DNA from: a virus
Strand: one strand, 5' to 3'
DNA: 24,386 nucleotides
Virus record (IMG/VR): IMGVR_UViG_3300037961_002207
Location: 1-24,386 of that record
Shown here: one piece after another, positions 1 to 7,981 of the stretch
Position numbering within the stretch: the stretch's first letter is position 1
How the letters are laid out: every line of letters begins with the position of its first letter
Notes under the pieces: model-generated
Seen by the model: only the letters and a program-made list of their open reading frames with translations
Database searches by the model: none
What the model was told of the DNA's origin: nothing
Program-made: the position numbers and the translations under genes

Positions 1-156
1 GAAAAGTTTTGGGATCATGCTCATAAGATTATTGGTGATTGTGAATCTCATAAAGAGTTTAAAGAGTTAATGTTTAAATTTGATAATAAATTTTTAACAA
101 CTTTTAACTCACTATCTTCTGAACTAGATATGTTCTGGGATGAATTTTGGAGTTAG
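1..156 (+). CDS. C-terminal end of an unknown phage protein (partial)
   Basis: An open frame runs from the left edge to a TAG stop at 154-156 and gives at least 51 residues. The start lies outside the window. The visible tail is rich in charged and aromatic residues and ends with the aromatic pattern DMFWDEFWS. I recognise no domain. The next gene begins 12 bases after the stop with its own ribosome-binding site, in the same direction, so this is probably the last part of an upstream gene of the same transcription unit. Its function cannot be judged from this fragment. Confidence 0.6.
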   Translation, partial: EKFWDHAHKIIGDCESHKEFKELMFKFDNKFLTTFNSLSSELDMFWDEFWS

Positions 157-168
157 AAAGGATTTAAT

Positions 169-390
169 ATGGAATTTAAAGTTGATAAAAATGTGCCTAT
201 GCCAACAGCAGGGAATGCACAACAACCGAAATATAATTTTATTGTTGAAATGGAAATAGGTGATAGTTTTGAAGTGAATAAAAAATCATTGGCTAACGCA
301 ATACAACAATATAGTTCTAGAGTTCACAAAGTTAAGTTATCTCAAAGAGCAATGGGTGATTCTAAATGGAGATTATGGAGAGTTGAATGA
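169..390 (+). CDS. Small conserved-type phage protein, function unknown
   Basis: This gene encodes 73 residues. The start is supported by AGAAAGGA about 6 bases upstream of the ATG. The sequence has a proline-rich N-terminus (KNVPMP), a central MEIGDSFEV segment and a C-terminal WRLWRVE. That arrangement recalls a widespread family of small phage proteins, which I remember under a DUF7303-type label; the name is from memory and unverified. I know no function for the family. The stop overlaps the next start in an ATGA arrangement, so the two genes are probably translationally coupled. It lies upstream of the terminator at 668-707 and so belongs to the earlier module, not the structural one. 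Confidence 0.7.
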   Translation: MEFKVDKNVPMPTAGNAQQPKYNFIVEMEIGDSFEVNKKSLANAIQQYSSRVHKVKLSQRAMGDSKWRLWRVE

Positions 391-635
391 ACGATTTCGA
401 AGTAATTAATAAATTGGTCAAGGATAAAGATATTAAACAGATGACCATGAAACAGTTGTCAATGCTTGCAGATAGACTTCAAGAAGAAATACGTGAGAGG
501 TTTAAAGATCAATACTGTATGCAACAATTGTTCCCAACTGAATATCATATTTGCAGGTCTTTATATTTTGGAAAAGGTAAAAGAAGAAATAAAGCTTGGC
601 TTGAACAAAATAAAATGTATAGTGAAAATATATAA
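387..635 (+). CDS. Small unknown protein, last gene before the terminator
   Basis: This gene encodes 82 residues and starts at an ATG that overlaps the upstream stop by four bases. The N-terminal half looks helical and charged (KQMTMKQLSMLADRLQEEI). The C-terminal half has two cysteines and a basic patch (GKGKRRNK). I do not recognise it. An ORF in another frame covers 466-663, but it starts inside this gene and has no ribosome-binding site that I can see. The gene is followed within about 30 bases by a strong intrinsic terminator, so it is the last cistron of its operon. Confidence 0.6.
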   Translation: MNDFEVINKLVKDKDIKQMTMKQLSMLADRLQEEIRERFKDQYCMQQLFPTEYHICRSLYFGKGKRRNKAWLEQNKMYSENI

Positions 636-667
636 AAAAATATCATATTTCTCCCTTCTCTAAACTT

Positions 668-707
668 ACCCCACTTTTATTTCCTTTCTAGTGGGGTTTC
701 TTTTTTT
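668..707 (+). terminator. Strong rho-independent terminator between modules
   Basis: The inverted repeat ACCCCACT (668-675) pairs with AGTGGGGT (690-697) to form an 8-bp GC-rich stem with a 14-base loop. A T-rich run (697-707, broken by one C) follows at once. It separates the small upstream genes from the packaging genes and is the clearest transcription stop in the window. The rest of the gap (708-762) holds the ribosome-binding site of the next gene. A promoter for the structural genes would be expected there, but I see no convincing -35/-10 pair. Confidence 0.88.
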
Positions 708-762
708 GTCGTTATAAGTTATATGTTAAATTACAGCTAACCTACTGCAAGAAAGGTAAGAC

Positions 763-1221
763 ATGAAAAAGAAAATGGGTAGACCAAAATTTGAAATAAC
801 TGAAGCCATTTGTGCAAAGGCAGAGCACCTTGCATCAAAAGGTTTAACTGTCGATCAAATAGCTGCTGTCTTTGGTGTTTCTGACGCAACGATATATGAA
901 AGACAAGCTGAAAATCCTGACTTTTCTGACGCATTAAAAAGAGGTCGTGCTTCTGGCATTGTCAATGTAACAAATGCCTTATATGAAAAGGCAACTGTCG
1001 ATAAAGATAATACTGCTATGATCTTTTGGTTAAAGAATAGAGCAGGATGGGTTGATAAACAGGAAACAAATACTACTATAGAACAAAGACATATTATAGA
1101 TTTATCTAGGATTGATAATGAACAACTTGCCCAACTTGAACGAGTTCTTGAGCAATCTGTCACTGGAACAAGTAAGAGCAGAGAAATACCGAAGGTCATT
1201 GAAGGAGTTCACGAAGGCTAG
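763..1221 (+). CDS. terS: Terminase small subunit
   Basis: This 152-residue protein is the likely DNA-recognition subunit of the packaging motor. It binds the packaging site on the phage genome and hands the DNA to the large subunit. The N-terminus begins with a basic MGRPKFE stretch. A helix-turn-helix of the terminase/transposase type follows at about residues 18-48 (LTVDQIAAVFGVSDATIYER). Around 85-98 is the AMIFWLKNRAGWVD segment typical of phage small terminases, where it lies in the oligomerisation region. The start is supported by AAAGG six bases upstream of the ATG; an internal ATG at 775 is a weaker alternative. The 3' end overlaps the large subunit gene by about 104 bases in another frame. 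The neighbouring large terminase supports the assignment. Confidence 0.87.
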   Translation: MKKKMGRPKFEITEAICAKAEHLASKGLTVDQIAAVFGVSDATIYERQAENPDFSDALKRGRASGIVNVTNALYEKATVDKDNTAMIFWLKNRAGWVDKQETNTTIEQRHIIDLSRIDNEQLAQLERVLEQSVTGTSKSREIPKVIEGVHEG

Positions 1222-2626
1222 TTGGAGTTCCATAGAGCCTGGAGTTGAGTTTCAAAACAATTGGCACATTGATGCAATCAGTGAACATCTGCAAGCTGTC
1301 GTTGATGGTGATATCAAAAGACTAATTATTAATGTACCACCAAGACATATGAAGTCTATTTCAGTTGCAGTTGTGTTACCTGCTTGGACTTGGACTAGAC
1401 AGCCTGAGAAAAAATTCTTATATGCTTCTTATGCCAGTTCATTGTCAATAAGAGATAGTGTGAAGTGTCGTAGATTATTAGATAGTCGATGGTATAAATC
1501 TCATTTTGGTGATTCGTTTCAGTTAACTTCTGATCAAAATCAAAAGCAAAGATTTGAAAATGATAAGACTGGAGCTAGGATTGCAACATCTGTTGATGGT
1601 GCATTGACTGGTGAAGGTGGTGATATTATAGTTGTTGATGATCCACATAATGTCAGAGAGAGCGAATCAGCTACAGTTCGTGAAAGTGTTCTTGACTGGT
1701 GGGATCAAGCGATGCAAACAAGACTGAATGATCCAAAGACTGGTGCATTCATAATTATTATGCAAAGAGTACATGAAAAAGATTTAACAGGACATATATT
1801 AGCGAATCAATACGATGAATGGGATCATTTATGCTTACCTGCTCGATATGAAATCGGACATCCGACACCGACAAGATCATCACTTGGCTTCTCCGATCCA
1901 AGAACAAAAGAAGGAGATTTGCTGTGGGAAAAGAGGATTGATGAAAAAACTCTTGTTAATATTGAAAAGAGTCTTGGGAGTTACGCATCAGCAGGTCAGT
2001 TGCAACAAAGACCGATGCCCAAAGGTGGTGGCATTCTAAAAGCAGAATGGTGGATGCCATATGAAAGTCCAGACTTACCTGACATAGAATATGTGTTACA
2101 ATCTTATGATACTGCTTATAGCACCAAAGAAAAAACATCCTATTCTGCCAGAACTACTTGGGGGGTGTTTAGAAAAAATGGTCAGATAAATGCTTTAGTG
2201 TTGGAAATGTGGTATGATAGAGTACCTTATCCAGAACTTAGAAAACTTGCACAGGAAGCTTATGAGGATTATGAACCTGATGCTGTATTGATAGAAAAGA
2301 AGGCATCTGGTCAAAGTTTATTACAAGATTTACGTATGGCAGGTGTACCAGTTATTGAATATTTACCTGATAGAGATAAGGAAGCTAGAGCACATGCATC
2401 GTCTGCTTTATTAGAAGATGGAAGAATTTGGTATCCTTCCAACAAAAAATGGTGTAAGGATTTAATTGATATATGTGCATCTTTTCCTGCTACTGACAAT
2501 GATGATATTGTTGACACTTGTACACAAGCTTGGTTAAGATTACGCAAAGGTTGGTTTGTTAGTCATTCACAAGATGACTTTGAGGATGATATTGAGGAAA
2601 GTAAAAGGATAACATTATATGGTTGA
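1118..2626 (+). CDS. terL: Terminase large subunit (packaging ATPase and nuclease)
   Basis: This protein powers DNA translocation into the prohead and cuts the concatemer. With the ATG at 1118 it is 502 residues. The AGG at 1108-1110 is well placed for that start, while a TTG at 1112 would add only two residues. Motifs in order: a phage-type Walker A, VPPRHMKS, near residue 73 with Met in place of the usual Gly; Walker B with IIVVDD near 170; a coupling motif IIIMQRVHEKDLTG near 212; and an RNase H-like nuclease with Asp in SYDTAYS (about 331), Glu in LIEKKASG (about 393) and Asp in DNDDIVDTCTQAW (about 463-466). All key acidic residues are present. It overlaps terS by about 104 bases and the portal gene by 8 bases, so the three are one coupled unit. 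Confidence 0.95.
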   Translation: MNNLPNLNEFLSNLSLEQVRAEKYRRSLKEFTKASWSSIEPGVEFQNNWHIDAISEHLQAVVDGDIKRLIINVPPRHMKSISVAVVLPAWTWTRQPEKKFLYASYASSLSIRDSVKCRRLLDSRWYKSHFGDSFQLTSDQNQKQRFENDKTGARIATSVDGALTGEGGDIIVVDDPHNVRESESATVRESVLDWWDQAMQTRLNDPKTGAFIIIMQRVHEKDLTGHILANQYDEWDHLCLPARYEIGHPTPTRSSLGFSDPRTKEGDLLWEKRIDEKTLVNIEKSLGSYASAGQLQQRPMPKGGGILKAEWWMPYESPDLPDIEYVLQSYDTAYSTKEKTSYSARTTWGVFRKNGQINALVLEMWYDRVPYPELRKLAQEAYEDYEPDAVLIEKKASGQSLLQDLRMAGVPVIEYLPDRDKEARAHASSALLEDGRIWYPSNKKWCKDLIDICASFPATDNDDIVDTCTQAWLRLRKGWFVSHSQDDFEDDIEESKRITLYG

Positions 2627-5030
2627 AATCCCTTTCGCAGAAGGTGCTCCACCAGATGATTTGCAAGTCGAATCAGTTGGTGATGATGTTTTAATTGGTG
2701 ATCCAGATTTAGATGCAGAGGTTGAAAAGGAAGATAGTTCTTTTGATGAAAACCTTGCAGAAGGAATGACTGATACTGAGTTACTAAGAAAAGCATCAGA
2801 ATTAATTAAATATTATGAAACTGACAGAGAAGCTAGATCCGAATGGGAAGAACGATATAAAAAAGGTCTAGAAACATTAGATCCAGATGGTGGTTTAGAA
2901 GAAAGTGAAGATGAACGTGCCAGTCGTGGATTAAGTGTAGTTGTACATCCATTGATAGCAGAAGCAGCCACGCAATTTAATGCAAGAGCTATTGCAGAAT
3001 TATATCCATCAGGTGGGCCTGTTAAGACTGTTATTGTCGGTGAAGCTAATGAAGAAGCTGAAAATCAGGCACGTAGAGTTAAAGACTTTATGAATTATCA
3101 GATTACACAGGAGATGCCAGAATACTTTCCAGAACTTGATCAGATGTTATTTCATCTGCCATTAGTTGGTCATACATTCAAAAAAGTATGGTGGGATGTC
3201 AATTTAGATAGACAATGTTCTCAATTTGTTAAGGCAGAAGATTTTGTAGTCGCACCAGAAAGCAAAGATTTACATACATCGATTCGATATACCCATGTGA
3301 TTCGTATGCCAAGAAACGACTATGAAAAATATGTCGATGCAGGTTATTACATGCAAACAGTTGAAACAAATAGTAATATAGACCCTTCTGGAGATATTGT
3401 TGGTCAAGTCGAGGGTGTAGATCAATATGCAACCGAATCAGAAGATCATGTTGTCACTTTGTTAGAAATGCATGTCTATGAATATTTTGATGATGAAGAA
3501 ACAGAAGTTGGTATGCCATATGTCGTAACGATTGATTACGATAATCAGAATGTTGTTAGCATTCGTAGAAACTGGAATGAGGATGATGAAAAGAAATTAA
3601 AAAGAGATTGGTTTGTCAGCTATAAGTTTTTACCTGGTTTAGGGTTTTATGGTTTTGGTCTTTATCATGTGATCGGTGGATTAGGAAAAGCAGCTACTGG
3701 ATCACTAAGAGCATTACTTGATTCGGCTGCATTTAGTAATATGCAAGGTGGATTTAAGTTAAGAGGTCGTGTTAATGGTGGTGAAATACAAGTCAATCCT
3801 GGTGAGTTTGTTGATTTAGATGCTACAGTTGACGATGTAAACAAGGCTATTATGCCATTGCCATTTAAAGAACCTAGTGGATCTCTGTTTAATTTATTAG
3901 GATTTATTGTTGATGCAGGTAAAAGATTTGCGAATACTGCTGATTTAAATGTCGGTGATGTAAATCCAAACGCACCAGTTGGTTCGACAGTTGCTTTAAT
4001 AGAACAAGGATCAAAAGCATTTTCTGCAATTCATAAAAGATTACATTATTCACAAGGTCAAGAATTTAAATTAATTGCCAAATTGAATGCTGAAAATTTA
4101 GAAGAAAGCTTTACGTTTGCTTTGGCAGGTGCCAGCTCTCAAATATTCGCAGCTGATTTTAATGAAAGAGTTGACATTGTTCCAGTTAGTGATCCAAACA
4201 TCTTTTCTAGCACGCAACGTATTGCTCAGGCACAATCTATTCTACAGATGGCAAGATCAGCACCTCAGTTGCATGATTTATATGAAGCCTATAAAAGAAT
4301 GTATGAAGCTATAAGAATTCCTAACATTGATGAAATATTAAAAACACCACAAGAAGCTAACAGAATGGATCCGATAGATGAAAATATGTCGGTATTATAT
4401 GGCAAACCAATAAAAGCATTTATAGAACAAGATCATGATTCTCATATTGCTGTTCATGTGCAGTTTTTACAAGATCCATCATTAGGAGGTAATCCTGCAA
4501 TGAAAGGTGCAACACCATTAATTATGGCACATATCGCAGAGCATGTTGCGTTGTTGTATCGTACAAGAATGGAAGCTAGTATTGGCATTCCGATGCCAGA
4601 ACTGCCAGATTTCAAAGATCCTAAATACAAAGGCAAAGATATTAATCCAGAACTTGACAACTTAATTAGCCAGAGAGCAGCACAAGTTGTACAACAAGCA
4701 CCTCAAATGCAACAAATAACAGCATTTAGAGATGCCCAACAAAGACAACAGCAACAAAATCCTTTACAATATGCCCAACAACTTGCACAACTCGAAGCTC
4801 AAGCACTTAAAGCCAGAACACAATCTGAAATACAAGCAGATCAAGCAAAAGCTGCATCAGATATCAAAATTAAACAAGCTGAAGCAAGACAAGATATGCA
4901 AATCGATGCAGCCAAAGCACAAGCAGATCTTCAAGCTAAAATTGCAAAGTTAGAAGCTGATCTAAAATTAGAAAGAGAAAAGACAGCAGCAAAGATACAA
5001 ATGGAAGCTATGAAAAATGCGAATAAGTGA
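2619..5030 (+). CDS. Portal protein, probably of the P22-like type
   Basis: This 803-residue protein is the likely dodecameric ring through which DNA enters and leaves the capsid. Position directly after terL (8-base overlap, AAAAGGA upstream) and size suit a large portal. An acidic N-terminal leader (about 1-50) is followed by a helical segment and a conserved-looking stretch with GLSVVVHPLIAEAATQFNAR (about 104-123), of a kind I associate with P22-type portals. The last 120 residues or so are almost entirely Gln/Ala/Lys/Glu with heptad spacing, so a long helix is likely; the P22 portal carries a C-terminal helical barrel at the same place. The family label is from memory. Injection or scaffolding proteins are less likely because no other portal is present. 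Confidence 0.85.
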   Translation: MVEIPFAEGAPPDDLQVESVGDDVLIGDPDLDAEVEKEDSSFDENLAEGMTDTELLRKASELIKYYETDREARSEWEERYKKGLETLDPDGGLEESEDERASRGLSVVVHPLIAEAATQFNARAIAELYPSGGPVKTVIVGEANEEAENQARRVKDFMNYQITQEMPEYFPELDQMLFHLPLVGHTFKKVWWDVNLDRQCSQFVKAEDFVVAPESKDLHTSIRYTHVIRMPRNDYEKYVDAGYYMQTVETNSNIDPSGDIVGQVEGVDQYATESEDHVVTLLEMHVYEYFDDEETEVGMPYVVTIDYDNQNVVSIRRNWNEDDEKKLKRDWFVSYKFLPGLGFYGFGLYHVIGGLGKAATGSLRALLDSAAFSNMQGGFKLRGRVNGGEIQVNPGEFVDLDATVDDVNKAIMPLPFKEPSGSLFNLLGFIVDAGKRFANTADLNVGDVNPNAPVGSTVALIEQGSKAFSAIHKRLHYSQGQEFKLIAKLNAENLEESFTFALAGASSQIFAADFNERVDIVPVSDPNIFSSTQRIAQAQSILQMARSAPQLHDLYEAYKRMYEAIRIPNIDEILKTPQEANRMDPIDENMSVLYGKPIKAFIEQDHDSHIAVHVQFLQDPSLGGNPAMKGATPLIMAHIAEHVALLYRTRMEASIGIPMPELPDFKDPKYKGKDINPELDNLISQRAAQVVQQAPQMQQITAFRDAQQRQQQQNPLQYAQQLAQLEAQALKARTQSEIQADQAKAASDIKIKQAEARQDMQIDAAKAQADLQAKIAKLEADLKLEREKTAAKIQMEAMKNANK

Positions 5031-5220
5031 TGTATTAGCTTTAAGACCAGTTGACCCAAGTCAATTTGGAGGTATTCAACCACCTATGCAACAAGGAGCA
5101 GATCCTAGAATGCAACAGATGATGATGCAAAAAATGATGCAAGACAAGCAAGCTAAAGATAGAAACTTTGGTGCTTTAGGTAATTTACTTGCATTTCTTC
5201 AACAAACAGGGAGAAGATAA
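5017..5220 (+). CDS. Small Met/Gln-rich unknown protein
   Basis: This gene encodes 67 residues and starts at an ATG inside the last codons of the portal gene (14-base overlap); GGAAG about ten bases upstream may serve as its ribosome-binding site. The middle is unusually rich in methionine and glutamine (QQMMMQKMMQDKQ), and the C-terminal part (FGALGNLLAFLQQTG) looks like an amphipathic helix. I do not recognise a family. It shares its stop with the start of the next gene (TAATG), and this dense coupling favours a real gene. A minor head-associated role is possible from position alone. Confidence 0.6.
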   Translation: MRISDVLALRPVDPSQFGGIQPPMQQGADPRMQQMMMQKMMQDKQAKDRNFGALGNLLAFLQQTGRR

Positions 5221-7004
5221 TGGCTATACCTAACATCGATTCTATGACACCAGAACAAGCCAGAGCTTACATTTCATCTCTTGCACCAACAACTAGAGGA
5301 ACTTCAGGAGATTACTCTGATATAGATTCATTTAGATCATATACTTTTTCTGATCCTAATTATCAATTTGAAGATTTTAGACAATTAGCAGAAATCGCAG
5401 GATATGGTAAAGAAGATGAATTAGCTTCTGCTATGAACATTAGTTCTGGAGCTGGACCTGACACATTTAGAATTGCTGATCCATTAGACATGGGAACTGA
5501 TACAGGTGCATTAAGTAATTTAGATGATGGTGTTCAATTAAGTCCTTTAAATACTACTTTTGAAGAAGATGTTCTTCCTGCTAATAATGTTGCTGCAACA
5601 GCAAATTTACCAGTTGCTCAAGATTTAGGTGAAGATGGAAGTCCACAACCAACACCTACAACTTTATATGGTAGTGATTACAGTTTAGAAAATCTTGTTG
5701 GTGGTCAGGTGGAAAGATTATATTTAAAAGATCCATCAACTGGTAAAATTTACGATTATAATTATTCAGAAAATGAATTTGCAAATAATATTGCACCACC
5801 TCCTGACTTACAATTTGATGATTTACAATTAGTAAAAGCCATAGGAAGAAATAGGAATGACAATACTTTTGGTGTTGATATAGATCCAACAAAATATGCT
5901 TTTGGTGGTCGCAACACTCCAGAAAGATCTGCACAGCTTACAGCAGAAGCAAATAGAGAACCAGGATATGAAAAAGGTGGTGGTGGTTTATTTTATGAAT
6001 ATAATAACAGAACATATTATACACCAGATAATACTGGCACAAGCATACCAGTCGGATCAACAAATATAGGAAGAACTACTGATAGTGATCTTCAATTAGA
6101 TAAAACATTTGAAGGATATGTAGCTTCTGGAGATGTTAGAGATGGTGTTACATATACTAGTAAAGGACCACCTTCAGCTTCTGGTAAAACGATGCCACCT
6201 GCGACAGACAGTTTTTTAGAATCAATCGGAACTAACACACCATACAATATTGGTAAGGCTCTGGGTTTAGGTGATTTTATTTTATCAAGTCCACCATCTA
6301 ATCGTTTTAATTTAGAACCATTTTTTAATCAGGCAGAGTCACAAGGTTTAGATCCTTTTTTAAAATCTCAACAAAGAGACACATTGCAAATGATTAAAGA
6401 TGGTAATTTTTTCACAGCATTAGCAGGTGGTGTACAAGCAGATCCAAATTTCCAAAATATAATTAATGGTTTCACTAGTATTGATGAGTTATATCCTACT
6501 TTAACAGGTCAAGAAGGTTTAAACGAAGTTTTAAGTCAATTGCAAGGATTAGATGACAATGATCCAACAACAGGAATAGATCCTTCATTTGAAGTAGATC
6601 CTTTTGATACTGATTCAAGTTCACAAGTGGCATCTATTTCTGGTGATGATGAAGGTACAGATCCTGACGAAGATCCAGATGCAGATCCTGAAACACCAGA
6701 AGCAACAGACCCATTTACAGTCAGAGCTTTTAAAGGTGGTGGTCTTGGACCATATGCAACTAATTATATATTCCAAAGATTCGGGTATAGACCACAACAA
6801 ACTATTGATTTAAATTTAACTTATGATCCAGTAGAAAAATTATATTTCTTTGAAGATGGTAGTCCAGTAGATCCTAAATTTTTAGAAAACATGCAACTTA
6901 CTAGACTTGACGAAGATGGCAATGTTGTTTATGATGAAGAAAACAATCCAGTTACAATGCCCAGAGTAGTTGTAAACGAAGATGAAACAACCAGCGAGGA
7001 ATAA
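5220..7004 (+). CDS. Large acidic unknown protein between portal and capsid genes
   Basis: This gene encodes 594 residues, with an AGGGAGA site just upstream of a TAATG-coupled start. I recognise no domain. The sequence is polar, rich in Asp, Asn, Pro, Thr and Gly, and I see no cysteine. About residues 445-500 form a low-complexity acidic stretch with repeated DPD/DPE units (GTDPDEDPDADPETPE). The N-terminal TPEQARAYISSLAPTTRG and the FRQLAEIAGYG segment look helical. The region after 500 looks folded again (GPYATNYIFQRFGYRP). Its position between portal and scaffold suggests a virion or head-assembly protein, but this is inference. Nearly all its arginines are AGA, unlike the capsid genes. 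Confidence 0.7.
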   Translation: MAIPNIDSMTPEQARAYISSLAPTTRGTSGDYSDIDSFRSYTFSDPNYQFEDFRQLAEIAGYGKEDELASAMNISSGAGPDTFRIADPLDMGTDTGALSNLDDGVQLSPLNTTFEEDVLPANNVAATANLPVAQDLGEDGSPQPTPTTLYGSDYSLENLVGGQVERLYLKDPSTGKIYDYNYSENEFANNIAPPPDLQFDDLQLVKAIGRNRNDNTFGVDIDPTKYAFGGRNTPERSAQLTAEANREPGYEKGGGGLFYEYNNRTYYTPDNTGTSIPVGSTNIGRTTDSDLQLDKTFEGYVASGDVRDGVTYTSKGPPSASGKTMPPATDSFLESIGTNTPYNIGKALGLGDFILSSPPSNRFNLEPFFNQAESQGLDPFLKSQQRDTLQMIKDGNFFTALAGGVQADPNFQNIINGFTSIDELYPTLTGQEGLNEVLSQLQGLDDNDPTTGIDPSFEVDPFDTDSSSQVASISGDDEGTDPDEDPDADPETPEATDPFTVRAFKGGGLGPYATNYIFQRFGYRPQQTIDLNLTYDPVEKLYFFEDGSPVDPKFLENMQLTRLDEDGNVVYDEENNPVTMPRVVVNEDETTSEE

Positions 7005-7008
7005 TAAA

Positions 7009-7437
7009 ATGCCAAATAATGATAAAATGGACATGATGAATAAACTTTTAAGAAATGAATCTGGTTCTGCTATTACTTCAGAGGAACAAGATATTATGAG
7101 TTCTATAATTAAATTAATAGAACAAAGAACAGGAGAAAAATTAACACCTGAATATTATGAAAAAATTAGAGAGATGATAATGGGAACATCTATGCAACCA
7201 ACAGAAAATATGAGAGATACTGGTGCTGTTATGTCTCCAAATGAAATGATGAAAATGCAAACTGGTGTTGCTGCACCAATCGAAACAGCTAGAATGGAAT
7301 CTGGTTCTGCTTTATCGCCAGATGAAATTGAAAATATGATGACTCCAGCAGTTGATCAAGGAGTGATGGAGATGATAAAGGCTTCAAGACAATATGGCAG
7401 TTTGCCAAACCCAATGCGAAGAATGAAAGGAGAGTAA
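7009..7437 (+). CDS. Methionine-rich repeat protein, function unknown
   Basis: This gene encodes 142 residues from the ATG at 7009, which has GAGGA about eight bases upstream. An in-frame ATG at 6982 would lie inside the previous gene and is less likely. The protein contains three to four degenerate copies of a motif of about 14 residues: RNESGSAITSEEQDIM (15-30), then almost back to back RDTGAVMSPNEMMK (69), MQTGVAAPIETAR (83) and MESGSALSPDEIEN (96). About 15 percent of residues are Met. The middle (about 32-58) looks helical. I do not recognise a family. It is followed after one base by a gene with a good ribosome-binding site. Confidence 0.68.
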   Translation: MPNNDKMDMMNKLLRNESGSAITSEEQDIMSSIIKLIEQRTGEKLTPEYYEKIREMIMGTSMQPTENMRDTGAVMSPNEMMKMQTGVAAPIETARMESGSALSPDEIENMMTPAVDQGVMEMIKASRQYGSLPNPMRRMKGE

Positions 7438-7438
7438 A

Positions 7439-7708
7439 ATGGCTGAAGTTAATGTAGAAAATATGGAAGAAAATGCAGATCTTTTTGTTGAAAAAATGGG
7501 TTTTGCACATGACCACGAAGGTTTAGAAATGACCGACGAACAACTTGTAAACTTTTTATTATTATGCCATCAAATGCAATATGGCGTTGGTGAAGAGGAA
7601 GAAGAGACAGTCGAAGAAGAGCATGAGGATGGTGTTAAAATAAAAGTCATGAAAGTTGGCTCAGGTGACGATGTTCATCATATGATGAATGAATTGTTAG
7701 GAGGATAA
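7439..7708 (+). CDS. Small acidic unknown protein
   Basis: This gene encodes 89 residues; GAAAGGAGAG lies just upstream of the ATG. The protein is strongly acidic, with EENADLF near the N-terminus and a run of Glu around residues 54-65. It also has several His and Met residues (HDHEG, LLLCHQMQYG, DVHHMMNELLGG). The ends look helical. No family is recognised. It directly precedes the series of very basic mini-proteins, and the contrast in charge is notable. A role binding basic partners is only a guess. The stop is followed after one base by the ATG at 7710. Confidence 0.65.
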   Translation: MAEVNVENMEENADLFVEKMGFAHDHEGLEMTDEQLVNFLLLCHQMQYGVGEEEEETVEEEHEDGVKIKVMKVGSGDDVHHMMNELLGG

Positions 7709-7709
7709 T

Positions 7710-7829
7710 ATGCCATTTAGCAAATACTCACCTAAACAAAAGAAGTTGGCAAGAGTCGCAAAGCCTAGAACAAAGATAACTGGTGCTGATTTTAAAAAAC
7801 TGAAAAAGAATAAAAAAAGGAAAACATAA
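7710..7829 (+). CDS. Basic 39-residue mini-protein
   Basis: A 39-residue ORF starts at 7710 with AGGAGGA only a few bases upstream (7700-7706), inside the end of the preceding gene. The product begins MPFSKYSPKQKKLARVAKPR and ends in a lysine-rich tail (KKLKKNKKRKT). The tail could bind nucleic acid. No other domain is visible. The stop codon shares its last base with the next ATG (TAATG). Good translation signals and placement in an unbroken chain of similar small genes support a real gene, but the function is unknown. Confidence 0.6.
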   Translation: MPFSKYSPKQKKLARVAKPRTKITGADFKKLKKNKKRKT

Positions 7830-7981
7830 TGGCTGGTAGAAAAGGACTATATGCCAACATAAATGCTAAGAAAAAGCGAATAAAAGCTGGATCTGGTGAG
7901 AGAATGCGTAAACCAGGAACAAAAGGTGCTCCTAAAAAATCTGACTTTAAAAATGCGAGGAAAAGTGCCAAGAAAGTTTAA
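7829..7981 (+). CDS. Conserved-type basic 50-residue mini-protein
   Basis: This ORF starts at the TAATG overlap at 7829 and gives 50 residues: MAGRKGLYANINAKKKRIKA, then a GSGERMRKPGTKGAP segment and a KKSDFKNARKSAKKV tail. I recognise this layout (GLYANI, basic helix, GSGE-MRKPG-KGAP) from small proteins in many marine phages, including myoviruses of cyanobacteria. I know no function for it. AAAGGAAAAC lies just upstream. The high positive charge suggests contact with DNA, RNA or an acidic protein. The 3' end overlaps the next gene by 17 bases. Confidence 0.72.
   Translation: MAGRKGLYANINAKKKRIKAGSGERMRKPGTKGAPKKSDFKNARKSAKKV

Noticed and set aside
466-663. 65-codon ORF overlapping the gene at 387
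   Set aside because: It starts inside that gene without a ribosome-binding site and runs into the terminator region; the 387 frame is coupled to the previous gene.
706-727. Possible promoter (TTGTCG and TATGTT) before the terminase genes
   Set aside because: The spacing of ten bases is too short for a sigma-70 promoter, and in AT-rich DNA such matches are expected by chance.
855-1199. 114-codon ORF on the minus strand inside terS
   Set aside because: It lies wholly over a gene with clear terminase features, and its translation (many Ser, Leu, Cys) looks like the complement of coding DNA.
7896-7964. ATG start at 7896 for the 60-residue mini-protein
   Set aside because: It would overlap the previous gene by 86 bases and add a dissimilar N-terminus; GTG at 7965 has GAGG upstream and fits the chain of overlapping starts.
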